Source: Streptomyces sp. CB02261
GTDB lineage: Bacteria; Actinomycetota; Actinomycetes; Streptomycetales; Streptomycetaceae
Assembly: GCF_001905665.1 (NCBI RefSeq)
Contig: NZ_LIVX01000009.1
Coordinates: forward strand, 186,001 to 250,000
Direction of reading: 5' to 3'
DNA length: 64,000 bases
Shown: positions 58,309 to 64,000 of the stretch, piece by piece
How positions within the stretch are numbered: position 1 is the stretch's first letter
Layout of the letters: every line of letters begins with the position of its first letter
Translations under genes and position numbers: made by a program
Notes under the pieces: generated by a model
The model's input: the letters and a program-made list of their open reading frames with translations, nothing else
Told to the model about the DNA's origin: nothing
Database searches by the model: none

Positions 58309-58343
58309 GTGTGCGGGGCGGTCAGGACGGCCGCCCCGCACAC
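58309..58343. terminator. Terminator after the GPP34 gene
   Basis: Perfect 13-bp stem GTGTGCGGGGCGG / CCGCCCCGCACAC with a nine-base loop TCAGGACGG. Confidence 0.75.
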
Positions 58344-58481
58344 GCACGCCCGCACACCCTCCGGGCCGGACCGACGCGTCCTAGGCCCGAACCACCGTGT
58401 CCCGGGGCCGACGTTCGTACCCCTCGTACGTTCACCCGCGCACACGTTGTGGTCGTTTTCCAGCGCACACCTGGCCTTTGG

Positions 58482-58494
58482 TGGCAGTCTGCCA
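58482..58494. promoter_or_regulatory. XRE operator candidate
   Basis: TGGCA-GTC-TGCCA, a perfect 13-base palindrome 51 bases before the XRE gene start, flanked by TTGG and AGC. Autoregulation by the following gene is the simplest reading. Confidence 0.4.
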
Positions 58495-58544
58495 AGCGGT
58501 AGATACTCACAGCTACGCAGCAGAGAGCCGGAGGTGCAGTTTCC

Positions 58545-59405
58545 GTGGCGTCCAACGTCAACCCCACCGTCAGGCGACGCCGATTGGGCCAGGAGCTGCG
58601 CAAGCTCCGGGAAGCGAAGAACATGACGGCCGAGCAGGTGGCCGAGCGTCTTCTCGTCTCCCAGTCCAAGATCAGCCGACTGGAGAACGGCCGCCGCTCC
58701 ATCAGCCAGCGCGATGTCCGCGACCTGTGCGGGGTGTACGAGGTCGAGGATCACCGGATCGTCGACTCCCTGATGCAGATGGCCAAGGACTCCCGGCAGC
58801 AGGGCTGGTGGCACGCCTTCGGCGACATCCCGTACAGCGTCTACATCGGCCTGGAGACGGACGCGGCCTCGCTGCGCGTATACGAGTCGCTCATCGTTCC
58901 CGGCCTCCTGCAGACACAGGAGTACGCCCAGGCGGTGATCGAGGGGATGTGGCCGGAGGCCACCCCCAGCGAGATCGACAAGCGCATCCAGATCCGGCTG
59001 AAGCGCCAGGACCGTCTCTCCGATCTGGTCAACCCGCTGCGGTTCTGGGCCGTCATCGACGAGGCTCTCCTGCGTCGCGTGGTCGGCAGCCCGCAGATCA
59101 TGGCCGATCAGCTGCGGCACCTCGCTCAGTTGAGCGAGAAGCCGCACGTCACACTCCAGGTGCTGCCGTACGGCGTCGGCGCCCACCCCGGGATGTACGG
59201 CAAGTTCGCCATCCTGGAGTTCCAGGAGGCGATGGATGCCAGCGTCGTCTACCTGGAGGGTGTCACCAGCGACCTGTACCTGGAGAAGGCGAACGACGTC
59301 CAGAGCTACGCGGTGATGTACGAGCACCTCAGGGCGAAGGCGCTGAGCGCCGAGCAGTCGCGTGAGTTCATCCTCGGTGTGGCCGAGGAACTACAAGCGG
59401 ACTAG
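58545..59405 (+). CDS. XRE family regulator with DUF5753 domain
   Basis: 286 residues from GTG 58545. Residues 12-70 form the helix-turn-helix: RRLGQELRKLREAKNMTAEQ, VAERLLVSQSKISRLENGRR. The rest is DUF5753, with YESLIVPGLLQTQEYAQAVI, LRFWAVIDEALLRRVVGSPQ, VTLQVLPYGVGAHPGMYGKF and YLEGVTSDLYLEK. This is the WhiJ-like class that pairs with DUF397 proteins and controls differentiation or antibiotic production in Streptomyces. The DUF397 gene follows after 191 bases. Confidence 0.92.
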   Translation: MASNVNPTVRRRRLGQELRKLREAKNMTAEQVAERLLVSQSKISRLENGRRSISQRDVRDLCGVYEVEDHRIVDSLMQMAKDSRQQGWWHAFGDIPYSVYIGLETDAASLRVYESLIVPGLLQTQEYAQAVIEGMWPEATPSEIDKRIQIRLKRQDRLSDLVNPLRFWAVIDEALLRRVVGSPQIMADQLRHLAQLSEKPHVTLQVLPYGVGAHPGMYGKFAILEFQEAMDASVVYLEGVTSDLYLEKANDVQSYAVMYEHLRAKALSAEQSREFILGVAEELQAD

Positions 59406-59596
59406 CAGGTTTTGGACAGGCGGGCACGATACACCGCCCGGGCCCTGGGGCAAAGAATTCGATGGAATATGCCATCCGGATGGGTGAACGCATCGCATCG
59501 CTGGTGATGTTGCAGCGTAGCGTCGAAGGCAGAGCCGCTGCCGCAGCGGCTGAATAGCGCCTCACCCACCCCACTGGCACAACCATCGGAGTCACG

Positions 59597-59806
59597 ATGC
59601 TGTTTCGGCACGACGCGCTGGCGGAATGGACCAAGTCCTCGTACTCGGCCGTCAATGGAGACTGCGTTGAAGTCAAGGCGCAGGAGCCCCTCCTGATCCG
59701 TGTCCGGGACTCGAAGGACACCGCTCGCTCAGGCCTCGGCTTCTCGGCCGAGACCTGGTCGAAGTTCATCCTCGACGTCAGCGAACGCGACTGCCCCGGC
59801 GCCTGA
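59597..59806 (+). CDS. DUF397 protein
   Basis: 69 residues from ATG 59597. It has the compact DUF397 pattern: AEWTKSSYSAVNGDCVEVK, then IRVRDSKDTARSGLGFSAET and WSKFILDVSE. Members are paired with XRE/DUF5753 regulators, and the two proteins are thought to interact, modulating DNA binding. Some copies act like antitoxins. The 191-base gap to the regulator is longer than usual. Confidence 0.9.
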   Translation: MLFRHDALAEWTKSSYSAVNGDCVEVKAQEPLLIRVRDSKDTARSGLGFSAETWSKFILDVSERDCPGA

Positions 59807-59893
59807 CGCCCACATCAGCGCACCCTCAGGAAGCCCTCTCGACTGGATCGCCGTCCCGGCCGAGGGGGCTGGTCGCCGGCCGGGGCCCCGCCC

Positions 59894-62251
59894 CTAGCCG
59901 AGAAGACCGCGCGTCTTGACCGTGACCGGGTCCTCAGGCCCCAGCACCCGCTCGCACAGGGGGAGGTTCTGCCGGGCCAGAGCCTGTGCCTCTGCCACCT
60001 CCCCCGCCGCCGCCAGGGCCTCCACGAGGCCGGTGCGGTTCGTGAGGAGGTAAGGGTGCTCCCGCCCGAGTGCCTGCTCCTGGCCCAGGACGACCCGTCG
60101 ACCGAGCGCGAGGGACTCCTCGACCTGTCCGAGGTCGCCGAGGATCCAGCTCAGCAGGACGGCCGCAGAGAGCGCGAGCGCATGATCAGGCCCGTGCAAA
60201 CGCTCGCGACCCATGAGCGCTCTACGGGCTTCCGCTTCCGCCTGGGCCGACCGCCCGAAGCGATGCAGGCCGTAGGCGTAGTTGTGGCGGGCGGTCACCG
60301 TGGTGAACGAGTCGATGCCCAAGTGCTCTTCGCAGGCGGCCACGACGTTCGGACCCACTCGGTCGAACTCATCGACAGCGTCGGCGACGGCGAGGTACTC
60401 GATGAGGAGCGCCCGCGCGTGCAGCGTGTCCCTGTGGAACTCACCGAGGACGCGTGAGCGCACCTCGGCCGTATCGCGGAGGGTGGCCATGCATTCCTCG
60501 GTCCGCTGCAATTGGCTGAGCGGTTCGTGAATGTCCTGTCGGCTCTCCAACGTCTCTGGATGCTCCGGTCCGAGCACCCTCTCCCGGGTATCGAGCACGC
60601 GTCGGTGGAGGTCTTCGGATTCCTCGAAGCGACCGAGCCGGAACAGCGACATGGCCGCGCGGTGCTCCGCGCGGGACGTCTCCGGAGCATCGGGCCCCAG
60701 CCACTGCCCAGCCGTCTCCGCGGCGGCCTGCGCCAGGAACAACGCGGCCTGGAAATCGCCGGCGTCGAAAAGGCACGCGGCGAGGCGTGTGCAGAGCGCC
60801 ACCACGTCGGTGGCGCTGCCGGTGTGTTCCACTCGCCGGAGCAGGTTCGCCGCATGGGGTACGAGGTGACCGACCGGCCGGGCGTTCCGTTCCAGAACGC
60901 CGCCCTCAGGAATGGCGTCCTGGAGGAGCTTCGAGGCGGCGGTGACGAGCTGCGCCCGCTGGTCACCGGGTACGGCGGCGGCGACGCTGTCAGCGACGAC
61001 ACCGTGCGTCTTGACGCACCGCACCACCTCGGCACCGAGGTCGAGGCTCACCAGCGAGACCAACGAGTGGTCCAACAGACCCCGGAGAGCCGCCTCGACC
61101 CGCAACCCGGTCAGAGGAGGTTGCAGAGCACTCAGTTGTGCCTCATCCACCGCCTCTCGGCGAATGAGGGACAGGGGTACGGGGTCGGAACTCCAGCACG
61201 ACAACAGCCTCAGGAGCGACACGCATTCCGGGATTCCGTCGTCCGCGAGGGCATCCAGCGAGATCTCCCACGTGCGGCCGACGAGTTGCCGAGCGTTTCT
61301 CTCCGCGTTGCCGGGGCTCGCTCCCTGGTCGATCAGCTCCGTCGGATTGTCGTCCAGATGACGCCGGTAGTCGCTCATCGACCAGCTCTCCAGAAGTTGT
61401 CGTGACAGGAAGGACCCTGCCAGCGTGAGCGCGAGCGGAAGACAGTCGAGTCTGCGCGCCACCGTCTCCGCGTCCTCGACCGATCCCGCCTCGGGAGCGA
61501 GGTCACACAGCACCAGCGCGGCGTCCTCGACCGGCAGCACTCCCAGCTGATGTCGCTGTGCTCCGAGCCATACCGGGGAACCGCCCTGCCGTGTGGTGAC
61601 GATGACCGTGCCCTGCGGACTCTGCCGCAGCCAACCACCTTCCCCGAGTGCAGTGGGGTCATCCGCGTTGTCGAGGACGAGCAGCCAAGGCTCCGGCGAC
61701 GAGTGGAGCCAGTGCCAGACGAGGTCGGCCGAAGCTCGCTGCCCCTCCAGCGCGGCGGTCAGCTCTCCGGTTCCCGCGCCGCGGTCCGCGGCGACGGCCA
61801 GCATTCCCGCCCGCAGCGTCGCGCGGTCGGAGGCGTTGACCCACAGACCCGCGCGTCGTCCCTCGCGCGTCACGTCGTTGAAGACAGCCTGAGCCACCGC
61901 TGTCTTGCCGCAGCCGCCCAGCCCGTGCAGGACGTGGATCCCCCCGGTCTCGTCACGGACCGCTGACAGGAGACCCCGCATGAGTTCGCGGCGGTCGCGC
62001 AACACCAATGGGGTGCGTCCCACGAGCGGCGTCCGTACCGAGTCCGGTACGGGCGCGGCCGGTCCGAAGGGGCTCCGGGGTCCCGGGACGGCTCGCAGCA
62101 GGGGCGGCCCGAAGAGGGACGGGGCTTCGTTCGATGAATAGTGGTGGTGGTGCTCCGTCACATGCTGGTCGCCTCGGGCCTGGTAGACGCGGCCCTGGCC
62201 GGACGCTCTCCCCTGTACTTCCGGCCCGGCGCCCCAGTCCGCCCCGGTCAC
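59894..62251 (-). CDS. STAND (NB-ARC-like) NTPase with TPR tail
   Basis: 785 residues from a GTG overlapping the stop of the small partner gene. After GQGRVYQARGDQHVTEHHHH (residues about 18-37) comes the nucleotide-binding core: VGRTPLVLRDRRELMRGLL, P-loop HVLHGLGGCGKTAVAQ (G110-T117), Walker B-like EPWLLVLDNADD, sensor TVIVTTRQGG and LPLALTLAGSFL, then a winged-helix region. From about residue 500 there are TPR units (FRLGRFEESEDLHRRVLDTR, VLGPEHPETL) of the kinesin-light-chain type. STAND proteins with such tails act in signalling and anti-phage conflict. Target unknown; no effector domain is visible. Confidence 0.85.
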   Translation of the reverse strand: MTGADWGAGPEVQGRASGQGRVYQARGDQHVTEHHHHYSSNEAPSLFGPPLLRAVPGPRSPFGPAAPVPDSVRTPLVGRTPLVLRDRRELMRGLLSAVRDETGGIHVLHGLGGCGKTAVAQAVFNDVTREGRRAGLWVNASDRATLRAGMLAVAADRGAGTGELTAALEGQRASADLVWHWLHSSPEPWLLVLDNADDPTALGEGGWLRQSPQGTVIVTTRQGGSPVWLGAQRHQLGVLPVEDAALVLCDLAPEAGSVEDAETVARRLDCLPLALTLAGSFLSRQLLESWSMSDYRRHLDDNPTELIDQGASPGNAERNARQLVGRTWEISLDALADDGIPECVSLLRLLSCWSSDPVPLSLIRREAVDEAQLSALQPPLTGLRVEAALRGLLDHSLVSLVSLDLGAEVVRCVKTHGVVADSVAAAVPGDQRAQLVTAASKLLQDAIPEGGVLERNARPVGHLVPHAANLLRRVEHTGSATDVVALCTRLAACLFDAGDFQAALFLAQAAAETAGQWLGPDAPETSRAEHRAAMSLFRLGRFEESEDLHRRVLDTRERVLGPEHPETLESRQDIHEPLSQLQRTEECMATLRDTAEVRSRVLGEFHRDTLHARALLIEYLAVADAVDEFDRVGPNVVAACEEHLGIDSFTTVTARHNYAYGLHRFGRSAQAEAEARRALMGRERLHGPDHALALSAAVLLSWILGDLGQVEESLALGRRVVLGQEQALGREHPYLLTNRTGLVEALAAAGEVAEAQALARQNLPLCERVLGPEDPVTVKTRGLLG

Positions 62252-62664
62252 CGCTCGGTGATGTGCTGGTCACGGCCCGCCTGGTAGACGCGGCCGCTGC
62301 CGGACGCCTCGGCGTGCATCTGTACCGTCCTGGGGCCGAGATCCTGGGGTTCGGGATCGAGTTCGGCAAGAATCCGACGCAGCTCCTCAGCCACCTCGGG
62401 CTGCTCGCGAAGAAGGCGCCGCAACCGGCCGGCCCATTCCTCACGGAGTTCCTGTTCGGTCAGATCGTCGCCGCTCTCCCTGGCTGCCAGCAGATCGTCC
62501 CTGGTCGCCTCGAGTTCCCCTTCCACGCCCTCGGCACGGGACGGACTGACCCGACGCCACAGCGCCACGACCCCGTCCCGTGTCCGCTCCCAGGCGTCCG
62601 TGGCCATGAGCGTGACCACGGTCGCCCCTGCGACCCGAGCGAGTTCCACCATCTGTGCATCCAT
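62248..62664 (-). CDS. Small helical partner of the STAND NTPase
   Basis: 138 residues from ATG 62664, behind GGGGGCG. The first helix MVELARVAGATVVTLMATDA suggests membrane or domain association; the middle is charged and helical (ELREEWAGRLRRLLREQPEV). The C-terminus ends SGSGRVYQAGRDQHITER, almost the same as the N-terminal motif of the STAND protein that starts four bases before this stop. Upstream start codons at 62676 and 62697 are possible. I do not recognise a family. Coupled translation and the shared motif point to a joint complex. Confidence 0.75.
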   Translation of the reverse strand: MDAQMVELARVAGATVVTLMATDAWERTRDGVVALWRRVSPSRAEGVEGELEATRDDLLAARESGDDLTEQELREEWAGRLRRLLREQPEVAEELRRILAELDPEPQDLGPRTVQMHAEASGSGRVYQAGRDQHITER

Positions 62665-62760
62665 CAACGCCCCCATGTTCCGGCCGGACATCAACAATAG
62701 GTGCGGTACCTGGTGCTGTCAGGGAAAACCCGCCCTGCTGTCCGGGCGCGGGGTGAGGCG

Positions 62761-63678
62761 TCAACGCAGCTCGTCCACGTACCGGTCCGTCCCCGGCACC
62801 GTCGGGATGAACGGCGCCACCAACTCCACCCAGGCGCCCGCGCCCCGGTCCGTACCCGCGCCCCGGTCCGTACTCGCGCCCCGGCCCTCGCCCGCTCCCT
62901 CGTCCCCGTCCCCATCCCCGTCCCCGTCCCCCAGCCACTCCAGGTCCGCGAAGTGGTGCGTCCAGCAGGTGCGGGGGTCCTGGTCCAGGAACCAGAGGAG
63001 GGTCAGGCGGGTGTCGACGCCCTCGACCTGTTTCACGTAGGTCATCCGGTCGCCGGGCAGAGGGGTCGGGCGGAAGATCGTGACCATCGCCGCCGGTGAG
63101 CCGGCGAGGCGGTGGGGGAGGTCCCTCGTCACGAGCCGGTCGAGGAGGGCGGCGCGCCGGTCGGGGTTGTCGGTGTCGACGACCTGGAGGACGAGCCCGG
63201 CGTAGGGATGGTCGAGGGCGTGGACGTCCCGCGGGCCGGCGGCGCCGTCGCGGTACACGGTCGCCTCGTGGTCCTGGAACGAGGTGAAGACGTGCGTCCG
63301 CTCCTGGTGGACGCGGCCGTCGCGGTTGAGCCGCTTGTTGATGCCGACGGTCCACTTCATGTGCTCGTCGTAGCGGCCCTCGGTGATCCAGTACGTGGAG
63401 AGGTAGCAGCCGGCGGTGACGGGCTGGGCGACGGCGGACTTCTCCGGGCGGCGCAGCTCCTGGAGCTCGCGGGTGGCGACCCAGCGCCGGCCCGCGAACA
63501 TCCAGGGCATGGCCATGGCGCCGGCGTAGTAGTGGTCGTCCTCGTACCAGCGGTTGTAGGCGTGCTCGTGGCCCGGGTGCGGCTCGACCATGGTGATCAG
63601 CGCGTGGCCGGGCCTGACGCCGTACGGGCCGACCGACGCCAGTTCCGCGTAGGTGTCGCTGCGGGTCTCCTCGCTCAC
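62761..63678 (-). CDS. Conserved hypothetical protein, dimeric alpha-beta-barrel type
   Basis: 305 residues from GTG 63678. Two similar halves: GHALITMVEPHPGHEHAYNR with WYEDDHYYAGAMAMPWMFAG, and YAGLVLQVVDTDNPDRRAAL with AAMVTIFRPTPLP. The E-x-x-YNRWY-x-DDH pattern and the beta-alpha-beta order resemble dimeric ferredoxin-like barrels. A charged Gly/Asp and Thr-Asp-Arg-Gly-Ala-Gly insertion near the end stems from DNA repeats. It is divergent from an SDR gene, with an operator-like palindrome between them, and the two may act in one catabolic pathway. Confidence 0.68.
   Translation of the reverse strand: MSEETRSDTYAELASVGPYGVRPGHALITMVEPHPGHEHAYNRWYEDDHYYAGAMAMPWMFAGRRWVATRELQELRRPEKSAVAQPVTAGCYLSTYWITEGRYDEHMKWTVGINKRLNRDGRVHQERTHVFTSFQDHEATVYRDGAAGPRDVHALDHPYAGLVLQVVDTDNPDRRAALLDRLVTRDLPHRLAGSPAAMVTIFRPTPLPGDRMTYVKQVEGVDTRLTLLWFLDQDPRTCWTHHFADLEWLGDGDGDGDGDEGAGEGRGASTDRGAGTDRGAGAWVELVAPFIPTVPGTDRYVDELR
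62839..62931. repeat. Two adjacent minisatellites in the hypothetical gene
   Basis: At 62839-62892 an 18-bp unit CGCGCCCCGGTCCGTACC occurs nearly three times; at 62901-62931 a 6-bp unit CGTCCC occurs five times. Both keep frame, lengthening a disordered linker. Confidence 0.8.
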
Positions 63679-63716
63679 TCTCGTACCCCTTCCCAAGTCG
63701 GTGACGGCCCCCTACT

Positions 63717-63731
63717 CTGACGGACCGTCAG
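63717..63731. promoter_or_regulatory. TetR-type operator candidate
   Basis: CTGACGG-A-CCGTCAG, a perfect 15-base palindrome in the 81-bp divergent gap between the hypothetical and SDR genes. A TetR-family regulator would fit; none lies in the window here. Confidence 0.5.
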
Positions 63732-63759
63732 ATACTTGGCCAGGGTCGAGGAGGTCCGG

Positions 63760-64000
63760 ATGCCGCTCCAGGGGAAGACGGTCGTCGTGTCGGGCGTCGG
63801 TGCGGGGCTCGGACACCGGATCGCCGCGGCGGTGGTGCGGGACGGGGGCAACGCGGTGCTCGGGGCGCGCACCGAGGCCAACCTCGCCACGTGCGCCGCC
63901 GAGATCGACCCGGAGGGGCGCCGCACCGCGTACCGGGCCACCGACATCACCGACGAGAAGCGGTGCGAGGCCCTCGCCGCGCTCGCCGTCGAGCGTTTCG
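63760..64000 (+). CDS. Short-chain dehydrogenase/reductase, N-terminal part
   Basis: First 80 residues; the gene runs off the right edge. ATG 63760 follows GAGGAGG. The Rossmann motif is VVSGVGAGLGHRIAAAVVRD (TGxxxGxG type), then LGARTEANLATCAAEIDPEG and a D-I-T-D cofactor segment (YRATDITDEKRCE). The catalytic Ser-Tyr-Lys lies beyond the window. Substrate unknown; linked by a divergent promoter with the gene at 62761. Confidence 0.85.
   Translation, partial: MPLQGKTVVVSGVGAGLGHRIAAAVVRDGGNAVLGARTEANLATCAAEIDPEGRRTAYRATDITDEKRCEALAALAVERF

Larger units (their letters stand above)
58211..58544. other. Intergenic region with two strong hairpins and the XRE promoter
   Basis: 334 bases. A nested cruciform lies at about 58229-58266 (CGGAGCCC/GGGCTCCG outside GGAGTC/GACTCC). 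A second hairpin at 58309-58343 follows. The right third holds GGCCTTTGGTGGCAG and the run-up to the XRE gene, with GGAGGTGC as its ribosome site. Confidence 0.5.

Overview
The window is about 72% GC, uses many GTG/TTG starts and purine-rich Shine-Dalgarno sites, and carries families typical of Streptomyces: SepX, HrdD, XRE/DUF5753 with DUF397, GPP34, DUF6227 and FxxG-type regulators. I read it as a stretch of a Streptomyces chromosome core with accessory inserts. No insertion sequence, integrase, CRISPR array or rRNA was seen.

Layout. Positions 1-5.6 kb: the start of a flavin monooxygenase (cut by the left edge), a MerR regulator, exonuclease III, a GNAT acetyltransferase, a secreted protein, a DUF1963 protein, a decayed gene and tRNA-Ala(CGC). 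Positions 5.7-11.6 kb: the conserved division/cofactor locus sepX - GNAT - mogA - moaC - moeA(glp) - galU, divergent from 5-formyl-THF cyclo-ligase. Positions 11.6-19.6 kb: penicillin-acylase-family protein, K+/H+ antiporter, MFS transporter, an FmdB zinc-ribbon gene behind a CIRCE-like element, a SAF-domain protein and MscL.

Positions 19.6-28.7 kb are the most unusual part. A tightly packed minus-strand operon of seven genes encodes pyruvate formate-lyase, its radical-SAM activase, a NarI-like cytochrome b, a NasA/NarB-type molybdopterin enzyme, a four-cluster ferredoxin, a Tat-type Rieske protein and a small membrane protein. A remnant of a NarK nitrate transporter lies just upstream, and a DosR/OsdR-like box lies in the promoter region. 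This is anaerobic or microaerobic metabolism in a genus regarded as aerobic.

Positions 28.7-46.7 kb: LtrA, a P1 peptidase, DUF6227, a glycosyltransferase divergent from a Thr-rich collagen-like secreted protein, two DHA2 drug exporters with WYL and TetR regulators, sigma factor HrdD behind a consensus SigR promoter, a questin-oxidase/dioxygenase/MarR group, an M6 metalloprotease and an acyl-CoA synthetase. Positions 47-48.7 kb: tRNA-Arg(CCT) followed by small orphan immunity-like genes. Positions 48.9-58.2 kb: an ABC export operon, large membrane proteins, a D,D-carboxypeptidase with a long acidic cytoplasmic tail, and a GPP34 protein. Positions 58.5-64 kb: an XRE/DUF397 pair, a STAND NTPase with a coupled small partner sharing a short motif, a conserved hypothetical gene and the start of an SDR gene.
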